From the NCBI RefSeq assembly GCF_963924675.1, contig NC_089240.1, forward strand, positions 116,875,680 through 116,939,679: DNA of 64,000 nucleotides, given 5' to 3'. Shown here one piece after another: positions 21,534 through 32,374 of this stretch. The position numbers and the translations under genes are program-made. Positions within the stretch are counted from its first letter, which is position 1, and every line of letters begins with the position of its first letter. The notes under the pieces were generated by a model. It did not search any database, had not been told where the DNA came from, and saw nothing but the letters and a program-made list of their open reading frames with translations. This DNA is from Phocoena phocoena. Taxonomy: Eukaryota > Chordata > Mammalia > Artiodactyla > Phocoenidae.

Positions 21534-24500
21534 CTAGGTTCCACATATATGTGTTAATATGCGATATTTGTTTTTCTCTTTCTGACTTACTTCACTCTGT
21601 ATGACAGTCTCTAGATCCATCCACGTCTTTACAAATGACCCAATTTCGTTCCTTTTTATGGCTGAGTAATAATCCATTGTATATATGTACCACATCTTCT
21701 TTATCCATTCGTCTGTCGATGGGCATTTAGGTTGCTTCCATGACGTGGCTACTGTAAATAGTGTTGCAATAAACACTGGGGTGCATGTGTCCTTTTGAAT
21801 TATGCTTTTCTCTGGGTATATGCCCAGTAGTGGGGTTGCTGGGTCATATGGTAATTCACTTTTTAGTTTTTTAAGGAACCTCCATACTTTTCTCCATAGG
21901 GACTGTATCAATGTACATTCCCACCAACACTGCAAGAGGGTTCCCTTTTCTCCACACCCTCTCCAGCATTTGTTGTTGGTAGATTTTCTCATGATGCCCA
22001 TTCTAACTGGTGTGAGGAGATACCTCATTGTCGTTTTGATTTGCATTTCTCTAATAATTAGTGATGTTGAGCAGCTTTCCATGGGCTTCTTGGCCATCTG
22101 TATGTCTTCTTTGGAGAAATGTCTATTTAGGTCTTCTGCCCATTTTTGGATTGGGTTGTTTGCTTTTTTGATATTGGGCTGCATGAGCTATTTATATATT
22201 TTAGAGATTAATCCTTTGTCCACTGATTTGTTTGCAAATACTTTCTCCCATTCTGAGGGTTGTCTTTTTGTCTTGCTTATGGTTTCCTTCGCTGTGCAAA
22301 AGCTTTTAAGATTCACTAGGCTCCATTTGTTTATTTTTGTTTGTATTTCCATTACTCTAGGAGGTGGATCAAAAAAGATCTTGCTGTGATTTATGTCAAA
22401 GAGTGTTCTTCCTATGTTTTCCTCTAAGACTTTTATAGTGTCTGGTCTTACATTTAGGTCTATAATCCAGTTTGAGTTTATTTTTCTGTATGGTGTTAGG
22501 GAGTGTTCTAATTTCATTCTTTTACATGTAGCTGTCCAGTTTTCCCAGCACCACCTACTGAAAAGACTCTCTTTTCTCCACTGTATATCCTTGCGTCCTT
22601 TGTCATAGATTAGTTGACCATAGGTGCGTGGGTTTATCTCTGAGCTTCCTATCCTGTTCCATTGATCTATATTTCTGTTTTTGCGCCAGTACCATATTGT
22701 CTTGATGACTGTAGCTTTGTAGTATAGTCTGAAGTCAGGGAGTCTGATTCCTACAGCTCCGTTTTTTCCCCTCAAGACTGCTTTGGCTATTCAGGATCTT
22801 TTGTGTATCCATACGAATTTTAAGAGTTTTTGTTCTAGTTCTATAAAAAATGCCACTGTTAATTTGATAGGGATTGCATTGAATCTGTAGATTGCTACGG
22901 GGAGTGTAGTCATTTTCACAATGTTGATTCCTCCAATCCAAGAACAGGGTATATCTCTCCATCTGTTGGTATCATCTTCAATTTCTTTCATCAGTATCTT
23001 ATAGTTTTCTGCATACAGGACATATGTCTCCCTAGGTAGATTTAGCCCTAGGTATTTTATTCTTTTTGTTGCAACAGTAAATGGGAGTGTTTCCTTAATT
23101 TCTCTTTTACATTTTTCCTCATTAGTGTATAGGAATGCAAGAGATTTCTGTGCATTAATTTTGTACCCTGAAACTTTACCAAATTCAGTGATGAGCTCTA
23201 GTAGTTTTCTGGTGGCGTCTTTAGGATTCTCTATCTATAGTATCATATCATCTGCAAAGAGTGACCGTTTTACTTCCTCTTTTCCAATTTGTGTTCCTTT
23301 TATTTCTTTTTCTTCTCTGATTGCTGTGGTTAGGACTTCCAAAACTATGTTGAATAATAGTGGTGAAAGTGGACACACTTGTCTTATTCCTGGTCTTAGA
23401 GGAAATGCTTTCAGTGTTTCACCATTGAGAATGACGTTCGCTGTGGGTTTGTCGTATATGGCCTTTATTATGCTCAAGTAGGCTCCCTCTATGCCCACTT
23501 TCTGGAGAGATTTTATCATAAATGGGTGTGGACTTTTGCGAAAATCTTTTTCTCCATCTATTAAGATGATCATATGGTTTTTAATTCTTCAATCTGTTAA
23601 TATGGTGTATCACACTGACTGATTTGCATATATTGAAGAATCCTTGCATCCCTGGGATAAATCCCACTTGATCATGGTGTATGATCCTTTTAATGTGTAG
23701 TTGGATTCTGTTTGCTAGTATTTTGTTGAGGATTTTTGCATCTATATTCATCAGTGATAATTGTCTGTAATATCCTTTTTTTGTAGTATCTTTCTCTGGT
23801 TTTGGTATCAGGGTGATGGTGGGCTCATATAACGAGTTTGGGAGTGTTCCTTCCTCTGCAGTTTTTTAGAAGTGTTTGAGAAGGATGGGTGTTAGCTCTT
23901 CTCTAAATGTTTGATAGACTTCATCTGTGAAGCCATCTGGTCCTGGACTTTTGTTTGTTGCAAGATGTTTAATCACAGTTTCAATTTCATTACTTGTGAT
24001 TTGTCTGTTCATAGTTTCTATCTGTTCCTGGTTCAGTCTTGGCAGGGTATACCATTCTAAGAATTTGTCCATTTCTTCCAGGTCGTCCGTTTTATTGGCA
24101 TAGAGTTGCTTGTAGTAGTCTCTTAGGATGCTTTGTATTTTGGCGGTGTCTGTTGTAACTTCTCCTTTTTCATTTCTAATTTTATTGATTTGAGTCCTCT
24201 CCCTCTTTTGCTTGATGAGTCTGGCTAACGGTTTATCAATTTTGTTTACCTTCTCAAAGAACCAGCTTTTAGTTCTATTGCTCTTTGCTATCGTTTTCTT
24301 CATTTCTTTTTCATTTAATTCTGCTCTGATCTTTATGATTTCTTTCCTTCTGCTAAATGTGGGTTTTGTTTGTTCTTCTTTCTCTAGTTCCTTTAGGTGT
24401 AAGGTTAGATGGTTTATTTGAGATTTTTCTTGTTTCTTGAGGTAGGCTTGTATTGCTATAAACTTCCCTCTTAGAACAGTTTTTGCTGCATCCCATAGGT

Positions 24501-25348
24501 TTTGGATCATCGTGTTTTCATTGTCATTTGTCTCTAGGTATTTTTTGATTTCCTCTTTGATTTCTTCAGTGATCTGTTGGTTATTTAGTAAAGTATTGTT
24601 TAGCCTCCATGTGTTTGTGTTTTTTATGGTTTTTTCCCTGTAATTTATATCTAATCTCATAGCGTTGTGGTCAGAAAAGATGCTTGATATGATTTCAATA
24701 TTCTTAAATTTACTGAGGCCTGATTTGTAACCCAAGATCTTATCTATTCTGGAGAATGTTCCATGCGCACTTGAGAAGAAAGTGTAACGTGCTGTTTTTG
24801 CACGTAATGTCCTATTAATATCAATTAAATCTATCTTGTTTATTGTGTCATTTAAAGCTTGTGCTTCCTTATTAATTTTCTGTCTGGATGATCTGTCCAT
24901 TGGTGTAAGTGAGGTGTTAAAGTCCCCCACTATTATTGTGTTACTGTCGATTTCCTCTTTTATAGCCGTTAGCAGTTGCCTTATGTATTGAGGTGCTCCT
25001 ATGTTGGGTGCATATATATTTACCATTGTTATATCTTCTTCTTGGATTGATCCCATGATCATTATGTAGTTTCCTTCATTGTCTCTTGTAACATTCTTTA
25101 AAGTCTATTTTATCTGATACGAGTATTGCTACTCCAGCTTTCTTTTGATTTCCACTTGCATGGAATATCTTTTTCCATCCCCTCGCTTTCAGTCTGTATG
25201 TGTCCCTAGGTCTGAAGTGGGTCTCTTGTAGACACCATATATATGGGTCTTGTTTTTGTATCCATTCAGCGAGCCTGTGTCTTTTGGTTGGAGAATTCAA
25301 TCCATTCACATTAAAGGTAATTATAGATATGTATGTTCCTATGCCCAT
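21534..25348 (-). pseudogene. LINE-1 ORF2 (endonuclease/reverse transcriptase), disrupted
   Basis: About 3.8 kb, the full ORF2 length. The N-terminal endonuclease begins MGIGTYISIITFNVNGLNSP and retains LQETH with its catalytic Glu. The SPGPDGFT region of the reverse transcriptase is present (about 23920-23950). FADDMIL with both catalytic Asp follows at about 23238-23258, but the next codon, normally Tyr, is TAG (23235-23237). Frameshifts or stops also lie near 25070, 23866-23573 and 22790. In the C-terminal zinc-knuckle-like motif the His is replaced ([14 protein letters not shown]). In living copies ORF2p nicks target DNA and reverse-transcribes the L1 RNA; this one is dead. Confidence 0.95.
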
Positions 25349-25415
25349 TTTCTTAATTGTTTTGGGTTTGTTTTTGTAGGTCGTTTCCTTCTCTTGTGTT
25401 TCCCACTTAGAGAAG

Positions 25416-26275
25416 TTACTTTAGCATTTGTTGTAGAGCTGGTTTGGTGGTGCTGAATTCTCTTAGCTTTTGCTTGTCTGTAAAGCTTTTGATTTCTCCA
25501 TCAAATCTGAATGAGATCCTTGCTGGGTAGAGTAATCTTGGTTGCAGGTTCTTCCCTTTCATCACTTTAAGTATATCATGCCATTTCCTTCTGGCTTGTA
25601 GAGTTTCTGCTGAGAAATCAGCTGTTAACCTTATGGGAGTTCCCTCGAATGTTATTTGTTGTTGTTCCCTTGCTGCTTTCACTAATTTTTCTTTGTCTTT
25701 AATTTTGCCAATTTGATTACTATGTGTCTCGGCGTGTTTCTCCTTGGGTTTGTCCTGCCTGGGACTCTCTGTGCTTCCTGGACTTGGGTAGCTATTTCCT
25801 TTCCCATGTTAGGGAAATTTTCGACTATAATCTCTTCAAATATTTTCTCTGGTCCTTTCTCTCTCTCTTCTCCTTCTGGGACCACTTACAATGTGAATGT
25901 GGTTGCGTTTAATGTTGTCCCAGAGGTCCCTTAGGGTGTCTTCATTTCTTTTCATTCTTTTTTCTTTATTCTGTTCCACAGCAGTGAATTCCAGAATCCT
26001 GTCTTCCAGGTCACTTATGTGTTCTTCTGCCTCAGTTATTCTGCTATTGATTCCTTCTAGTGTATTTTTCATTTCAGTTACTGTATTGTTCATCTCTGTT
26101 TGTTTGTTCTTTAATTCTTCTAGATCTTTGTTAAAGATTTCTTGCATCTTCTTGATCTTTGCCTCCAATCTTTTCCCAAGGTCTTGGATCATCTTCACTA
26201 TCATTATTCTGAATTCTTTATCCAGAAGGTTGCCTATCTCCACTTCATTTAGTTGTTTTTCTGGGGTTTTATCTT
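25416..26275 (-). pseudogene. LINE-1 ORF1 (RNA-binding protein), disrupted
   Basis: Segments in three frames together cover ORF1p. The N-terminal part is a coiled coil (EELKNKQTEMNNTVTEMKNT, about 26020-26140). The RRM-type middle lies near 25750-25885, with the NFPNMGKEIATQVQEAQRVP segment. The C-terminal domain (25416-25682) has LTADFSAETLQARRKWHDIL. An in-frame stop lies just upstream of the conserved start region near 26275, a frameshift lies near 25850, there is a further break near 25682, and a TAA ends the frame a few codons early. ORF1p normally trimerises and coats L1 RNA. Confidence 0.9.
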
Positions 26276-26487
26276 GTTACTTCATGTGGTACATATACCT
26301 CTGCCTTTTCATCTTGTCTATCTTTCTGTGAATGTGGTTTTTGTTCCATAGGCTGCAGGATTGTAGTTCGTCTTGCTTCTGCGTCTCTCCTGTGGTGGAT
26401 GAGGCTATCTAAGAGGCTTGTGCAATTTTCCTGACGGGAGGGAGTGGTGGTGAGTAGAGGTCTACTTTTTTCTTTTTTTAAAGGAAC

Positions 26488-26822
26488 TTTTTTTTTTTTT
26501 TTGGCTGCGTTGGGTCCTCGTTGCTGTGCACCAGCTTTCTCTAGTTGTGGCGAGCGGGGGCTACACTTCGTTGTGGTGTGCAGGCTGCTCATTGCAGTGG
26601 CTTTTCTTGTTGCGGAGCACGGTCTCTAGGCGTGCGGGATCAGTAGTTGTGGTGCGTGGGCTCCGTAGTTGTGGCTTGCATGCTCTAGAGCACAGGCTCA
26701 GTAGTTGTGGCTCTCGGGCTTAGTTGTCCGCGGCATGTGGAATCTTCCCAGACCAGGGATCGACCCCATGTGCCCTGCGTTGGCAGGTGGATTCTTAACC
26801 ACTGCACCACCAGGGAAGTCCC
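26488..26822 (-). mobile_element. CHR-type SINE, long form, joined to the 5' end of L1-A
   Basis: A full-length long-form SINE on the minus strand with its A tail at 26488-26503 facing L1-A and its 5' end (GGGACTTCCC) at 26813-26822. It is in the same orientation as L1-A. Its left flank (GGTCTACTTTTTTC..AAAGGAAC) does not match the right flank TTCAATTTACTTTT, so it has no target duplication of its own. The right flank is instead the target duplication of L1-A. Confidence 0.9.
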
Positions 26823-26836
26823 TTCAATTTACTTTT

Positions 26837-27039
26837 TTTTTTTTTTTGCGGTACACGGGCCTCTCACTGTTGTGGCCTCTCCCGGTGCGGGGCACAGGCT
26901 CAGGACGCACAGGCTCAGCGGCCATGGCTCATGGGCCCAGCCGTTCTTCAGCATGTGGGATCTTCCCGGACCGGGGCACGAACCCGCATCCCCTGCATCG
27001 GCAGGCAGACTCTCAACCACTGTGCCACCAGGGAAGCCC
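26837..27039 (-). mobile_element. CHR-type SINE, short recent form
   Basis: A full copy on the minus strand with its 5' end at 27031-27039 (GGGAAGCCC as read) and an A tail seen as T run at 26837-26847. CCTTCAATTTACTTTT flanks it at 26821-26836 and 27040-27055. That duplication includes the last two bases of the neighbouring SINE, so this insertion came later. Confidence 0.95.
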
Positions 27040-27315
27040 CCTTCAATTTACTTTTGATTTGGCTAGGAGATTGGAAGCTTGGCAGTGGTGAAAGCAGTCA
27101 CATAAACAAATAGTGATCCTTGACTTTTATTTTTCTTTTGCAACTGTACGGAATGCCTTGGGAATCACTGGCATTGTGGCAAAAGAGCAATCAGACACCT
27201 GTGCTATGAGAAAGATGAAGACCGAATGATGATGGCCCAAATCTCTTGTCATTCCATCTCTCGTTATAGGTCCCAAGAAGGTCCATGCTATGTTTAGGTG
27301 AAAGCTGAAGTAAAA

Positions 27316-27376
27316 GTGTTTGTGAGTGTGTGTGTGTGTGTGTGTGTGCACGTGCGTGCATGAGTGTGTGTGTGTT
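27316..27376. repeat. (GT)n microsatellite
   Basis: An imperfect GT run interrupted by GCACGTGCGTGCATGA. Confidence 0.9.
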
Positions 27377-27506
27377 GCCCAGAGGAAGGGTGTGATCATG
27401 GAGTGTGATCAAAGAAGTTCTGCTTTAATCTGTTTTATATACATCAGGCTCATGGATAGCATTTTTTGAGTAAAAGAAGGTTCTGCTGCCAAACACATAA
27501 GTGCAA

Positions 27507-27570
27507 ACATACACACACACACGCACACACATGTACACACACACAGACCTACACACATATACAGATACAT
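27507..27570. repeat. (CA)n microsatellite
   Basis: An imperfect CA run interrupted by CGCA, ATGT and GACCT. It is complementary in sense to the GT run about 130 bp upstream. Confidence 0.9.
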
Positions 27571-27604
27571 AAAATATCAATAAAATAAAAATGTGAGAAG
27601 CACT

Positions 27605-27845
27605 GGTGTGGGAGAAAGAACACAGTATTGGAGCCTGTGGACTGGGTTCACATCCTAGGTCAATCATGTTAGCAGCTGTATGACCTTAATGAAATCATTT
27701 TTTCTTTCCAAGTCTGAAATTTCCTGATCTGTAAAGTGGAGACAAAATATCCACCTCATAGGATTATTATATGCATTAATGAATAATACGCAAGAAAACA
27801 CATACCCAAGCACTAGGTACCTAGTGCATAGTTGGTACTTAATAT
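27605..27845 (+). mobile_element. MIR SINE, nearly full length
   Basis: Clear plus-strand order: GGAGCCTGTGGACTGGGTTC, AGCAGCTGTATGACCTTAAT, TTCCTGATCTGTAAAGTGGA, CCACCTCATAGGATTATTAT and the 3' AGTGCATAGTTGGTACTTAATA. Confidence 0.85.
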
Positions 27846-27998
27846 ACACTAGCTGAGCCTGAATTTACCTGCTTAGTGGTCCCAGAAAAGATGAAATTAG
27901 AAGGACATCATCATGAAGTCAACTTGTCAGATTCAGTCTACATATAATACTGCACGTAATCTTAAATACTATCAAGCAATTAGCTCAATGGTTTAGAC

Positions 27999-28207
27999 AA
28001 GGGCTGGGCAAACTTTTTCTGCAAAGGTCAGATAGTAAATATTTCTGGCTTTGCACGCCATATCGTCTGTCGCAACTATTCAACTGTGCCATCGTAGTGC
28101 AAAAGCAGCAATAGACTATATGTAAACAAATGGGCAAGGTCCAATAAAACTTTACTTAAAAAAAAATAGTTAGTGGTCTGCCTGCAGGCTCTACTTTGCC
28201 AACCCTG
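27999..28207. mobile_element. Nonautonomous hAT-type DNA transposon relic
   Basis: It begins AAGGGCTGGGCAAACTTTTT and ends TTTGCCAACCCTG, decayed inverted repeats of the CAGGGGTCGGCAAACT family. The body has AGGTCAGATAGTAAATATTT and CAATAAAACTTTACTT. GTTTAGAC (27991-27998) and GTTTTGAC (28208-28215) are an 8-bp target duplication with one difference. Same family and orientation as 15447-16178. Confidence 0.85.
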
Positions 28208-28341
28208 GTTTTGACAAGCACATAAGGTAAGCCTGGCAAGGAATTTGGGGAAACAAGAGTACAAAATCCCCAATGGAACTTGTCTTACAAATAAGAAAGA
28301 AGGGATGAACTTGGATACCAAGGAGTCCGGTGGGAGAGATA

Positions 28342-28439
28342 GAAGTTGTATTCTTGTTGAAGTTGTATTCTTGCCCCAGTGAATTATTGGGTTATTCTTA
28401 ACCCAGTAAGAATTATTGGGTTATTCTTAACCCAATAAT
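28342..28439. repeat. Tandem repeats with a perfect 12-bp hairpin
   Basis: GAAGTTGTATTCTTG occurs at 28342 and 28359 (17-bp period). Then a 29-bp unit beginning GAATTATTGGGTTATTC is repeated at 28381 and 28410. The second copy holds a perfect inverted repeat: ATTATTGGGTTA (28412-28423), loop TTCT, TAACCCAATAAT (28428-28439). Confidence 0.9.
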
Positions 28440-28667
28440 AAGTGACATTCTAGATGAGGGTTAAGGCTCATCAACTTGTGTCAATGGCAACCAACGTGGA
28501 CCCTCTTACTAGGAAGCCACAGGTCCTCCAACAATCCTACCAGATACTCTGCTGGCAGCGACATGCAATTCACCAGTGTTTCTGTCTGTATGTGCCTGCC
28601 CACCCCCGTGTGTGACTCAGGCATCCTTTTTGGTTATGCATCGCTATTAAAAAAAAAAAAAAAACAC

Positions 28668-29185
28668 CCAAACTAGTGGCTCCAAACAACAATTTACTAC
28701 ATTATCTCACAGTTCTGCGGATTAACTGGGCTAACTTAAGAGTACTTACTTGGGGTCTCTCTGGCAGCTACAGTCAGATGGAGGCTGATGTCCTCCAAAG
28801 TTTCACCTGGGCTGGATGTCCAAGATGGGCTTTTCACTCATGTGTCTGGCACCTCAGCCAGGATGGCTGGAGCAGCTGGGCGCTGGGCAGACATCTCTCT
28901 CTCTCTCTCTCTCTCTCTCTCCACGTGGACTCACTATCTGAGCTCCCTGCATCATGAGGAACTAGAGCAGTTGGATTTCTTACCTGGTACCTAGCTTCTC
29001 CCAGAATGAGCACTGCAAGAGACTCAGACCAGTGTGGCTCCAAGGCTTCTTATGATCTAGTCTAGAGAGTCATCAGTGTCACTTCCACCGAATTCTAACG
29101 GGCAAAGGCCAGCCCAGGTTCAAAGGGATGGCCTACATGCAAGGAAGCATTATTCATCTGGATGCCATCTTTGGAAACTAGGTGC
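28668..29185 (-). mobile_element. LTR-like old repeat (ERVL/MaLR type, family unresolved)
   Basis: The plus strand reads AACAATTTACTACATTATCT, TCACAGTTCTGCGGATTAAC, CCAGCCCAGGTTCAAAGGGA and ends near GCCATCTTTGGAAACTAGGT, in the style of reverse-complement MaLR/ERVL LTRs. A (TC)n run interrupts it at 28891-28922. The frames across it are not genes. Confidence 0.5.
28891..28922. repeat. (TC)n microsatellite
   Basis: Sixteen or so uninterrupted CT dinucleotides. Confidence 0.9.
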
Positions 29186-29724
29186 CACAGGCATGTCAAA
29201 AGTTTACCATTTTGAAGATCAAGTTTCTGGACCTGTTCTTGGCTGACTTATTTAAACGTCTGAAGTCAAATCAGGTCACAAACTCTAAGCTTACTCGATC
29301 TCCTCATAAATGTGTGTTTCCCTAGACAATTTGGCTACGGAGTACAACGTGTCAGAAGTTTTGGTCAAAGTCTCCTCACCTTCCTAAGGAACACGCAGAG
29401 CCCCTTTACAATAAAGATGTAAAATGTCTTCAAAGAAGCTGCAGATAGCTTAAAGACATTTTTAAAAACTGACCTTTGAGGTGAAAAGCAATCACTGCTC
29501 AAGATTCTAGTCACAAAGCCTGTTTGAGGGTAAATCCAAAGCAAGAGGATAACGGTTCCTAGATTATTCAACAAAAATAGCGGAAAATATAAACCAGAAT
29601 CACAAGGGATCTTACAGAACACCTAATTCACTTTCCCACACAAGGAAGGTGCCCTTTCCGCAATAAGTTCTAGGGAACTGATCTTCAACCAACTACTCTA
29701 TTCCATGAAAAAACGATTTGCATG
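29186..29724. other. Unique sequence, nothing recognised
   Basis: No recognised repeat family and no coding frame with a domain. Confidence 0.4.
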
Positions 29725-29895
29725 CATTATTTCATTAACTCATCACAACACCCCTATAAGGTCATTATAAAGAAGGCAGTAGCACTATTCCCATTTTACA
29801 GGTAAGGAAATTGAGGCTCAGATAAGTTAAGTGATTTGCCCAAGGAAACATGTAGGAATTGGCAACAATAGGATCTAAAGCCCATTCTGGCTGAT
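29725..29895 (-). mobile_element. MIR SINE
   Basis: Reverse-complement MIR: TCATCACAACACCCCTATAA, TTCCCATTTTACAGGTAAGG, AAATTGAGGCTCAGATAAGT and GATTTGCCCAAGGAAACATG. Confidence 0.85.
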
Positions 29896-31674
29896 GTCAA
29901 GTCCAGCGCTTTCTTCCACTATGCCACCCTGCTCGTCTGGCCAGCCAGCATCTGTACCTATGAAGTAATCAACCATTCTCTCATGAAATGGCCTGTTCCA
30001 ATACTGGGCAGTTCTAATGATCAGGGGGAAATGCTTCCTTAGTGAACATTTACCCCAACAGTTTTTGTGTTCCATCAAGAGAAGCCTTTCCTGCAGGGAT
30101 TCTTAGTCTCAGAGGGCATGGCTGGGTTTCAGTGGGACCATAATTCCTTGAAAGAATATGTAAATTGTACTGTTTACAAGCATTATTCATGGCAGTGGGT
30201 CTACAACTTTGATCAAATTCTCAAAGAAGATGACACAAAAATATTCAGGAGCAACCAATCTATAAAGAAAGCAGAGCTGTGTCCGATGGGAGCGGATGAG
30301 CTGTCTAGTCATAAAGACCCTGGTCTTCACAAGTTCACATTCCACTTGGAGAGATAGAAAACGCAGCTGTGCAACCACAGCAGGTACAAAAAATACAGTT
30401 CACAATCAATAGGTCCCTACCCTTGCATGGATATGTAACAGAGCTGAGCAAATGTTTCCCCCACAAATTATTTTGGCCATAAAATCATTTCTTTAAATGA
30501 AATCTCATGCTGATTTCAAATACAGGTTGCAGATAAAAAGAGAACTTCTCTGGTCAAAGGAACGAAAGGTTCCCCACAGCCTTGTCCGTTCACAGTCTTT
30601 CTTTAGCACCTATCTCCCACCAACTTCCTCTCTATGAAGCCCTGGATACCCCTCCAGAGTACACCTATAGGGTCTTTGGAGAAGAGTTTGAAAACCAAGT
30701 GTAGCTCTGAGGGTGGTCTCTCAGAGCCCATTTCCTTCTATACTTTCCTGTAGCCTTAGGTCTCTGTATTGTACCTAATTACCAAACGAGCTTTCCATGT
30801 GTTCCTAGCTAGGTTACACCAGAAGTTGAGAGCGAATGGCATAAAAGACATGCCAAGAAGGAAAGAGAAGAAGAACCCTCAGAAGCCACAGACAAAGGAG
30901 GACTTGGCTTAGACATCGGGAGACATAGGTAGGAAGGAAGGCGTCAGCCAAGCTGCCGAGGAGCCTAAGGAGTTTTGATACATTGGCAGCAGCAAGTGGG
31001 AGCTCATATCTGCACTTTGCCGCTCACCGCTTCCTGCTCTCCCGGGGTCTGAGTGACAGAGGAACCATGACAACAGGGATGGATGGATGTTTTCTTTACT
31101 CGTTTCTCTACCACCTTCCTGGCTTCACTCAATAACCTTGCAGTCTCAGGAGGGAGATCGCACACATTTCAAAAGAACAGCGGAGGACTTCAATGGACTT
31201 TCTGTTCTTTTTTGAAATTTCGTGGAGGCAAGGAAGAATCGGGCTTATTTGTCAGCTCTCCTTCCCCGGCCTGGTGAAATAATTAGAAGACCAGAGTCAG
31301 AGTATCTGATTATACTCGGAAAGAAATGTGGTTGATATTCAGGGGCTAACGTGGAGAGATCCGTGGGCCTTCGTCTTCCCCTCAGCTCTGCAGGGAAACT
31401 TTCAGTCTGCGTATGGATTACATCAAAGCAGAGCAAAACCGGAGTTTCTGGCAGCTATGCTTTATTAAACAAATCAATTTTATTTGGAAAGGTAAGTTAC
31501 ATGACATTCTTTTTTCTGTATCTTTTTTGAAGAAAGGTACTGTGTAAATAAGTAATGTTAATAATAACAATAAAAGTGTTCAAATTCATGCACAAACTTT
31601 GAGAAAGAAAGGGGAACGAAAGCCAGAACATTTAGACTTATTCATCCCAATGGGGGTATATCTCTCTTGGACAT
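29896..31674. other. Unique sequence, no gene recognised
   Basis: About 1.8 kb without a recognised repeat. Frames of 64-96 codons are present without domains. This is among the longest repeat-poor stretches of the window. Confidence 0.4.
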
Positions 31675-31815
31675 TTGAATTTAACAAATCTTTATCAATC
31701 ACGTACTAGGTATGAGATAACTTTCACCAGGGGTCATGAGGCTTACATTACTGTCCCATTTTAGAAACGAGGAAATCAAGGCTAAGAGTGATCAACCAAC
31801 TTGCCCGAAGGAACA
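31675..31815 (-). mobile_element. MIR/L2-like fragment
   Basis: Reverse-complement motifs AACAAATCTTTATCAATCAC, CCCATTTTAGAAACGAGGAA and CAACTTGCCCGAAGG. Divergent. Confidence 0.5.
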
Positions 31816-32374
31816 CTGTTGGGTAACAGAAAGGTAAGAAATTTCACTTCCAAAGAACCCTCCGATACACCATCCGCTTTCTCACAGGAAAATACACGAA
31901 ATCTTATTGGCACAAAAAGCCACGTAAATGCACATTTCATGACACCCACTCCTGTGCTTCTACCCACAACTGTCGTATTCCAGGCACCGTCCACTTCATG
32001 ACCAAATGACTGCAGCACAGGGTAAAGCCCCCAGAAGCCCCTTCGAGTTGTGGAAATAGTCATCTTGGAAACAGTCAAGCTCCCAACTGATGTGACCTTT
32101 TCTTGCATAGAGCAAGTGTTAACTAAAAGTGAAAGTTAGTTTCGGAAGAGCTGATTTCTCTCCATTGTTGCATGTCTTATTATCCCTCACATAATGTCTC
32201 AAGAGCAGGGGAGAGGAATGTTCAGCGACAGGGTCCACATGCTGTCTGAGCATTGCCTTCTCTCCCTGAAAGATTATGACTGTCCTGCTCCAAAAACCAC
32301 TCCTCTCAGCATTATCAACATTTACCAAGTGCCTTCCAAACAAGGAAACACACACATTATAATCACAGTAGCAA
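31816..32374. other. Unique sequence, nothing recognised
   Basis: Opposing frames of 66-108 codons overlap without recognised domains. Confidence 0.4.

Larger units (their letters stand above)
21324..26487 (-). mobile_element. Nearly complete but inactive LINE-1 (L1-A)
   Basis: On the minus strand the order is a short 5'UTR remnant (about 26290-26487), ORF1 (25416-26275), ORF2 (21534-25348), and a 3'UTR with an A-rich end next to 21324. The 3'UTR carries a G-rich segment and the typical 'GAACCTGCTGTATAG' type of 3' end. TTCAATTTACTTTT at 21310-21323 is the target duplication on the 3' side; its partner at 26823-26836 lies beyond a SINE. Both frames are broken, so the element cannot move. The chance plus-strand frames inside it are not genes. 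Confidence 0.95.

Noticed and set aside
21802..22389. 195-codon plus-strand open frame
   Set aside because: It is antisense to L1-A ORF2 and has no domain of its own.
25897..26331. 144-codon plus frame rich in Ser, Leu and Phe
   Set aside because: Antisense of the L1-A ORF1 coiled-coil region; the composition is that of reversed Lys/Glu codons.
27127..27667. Minus frames with His-Thr or Val-Cys runs
   Set aside because: They are translations of the GT and CA microsatellites.
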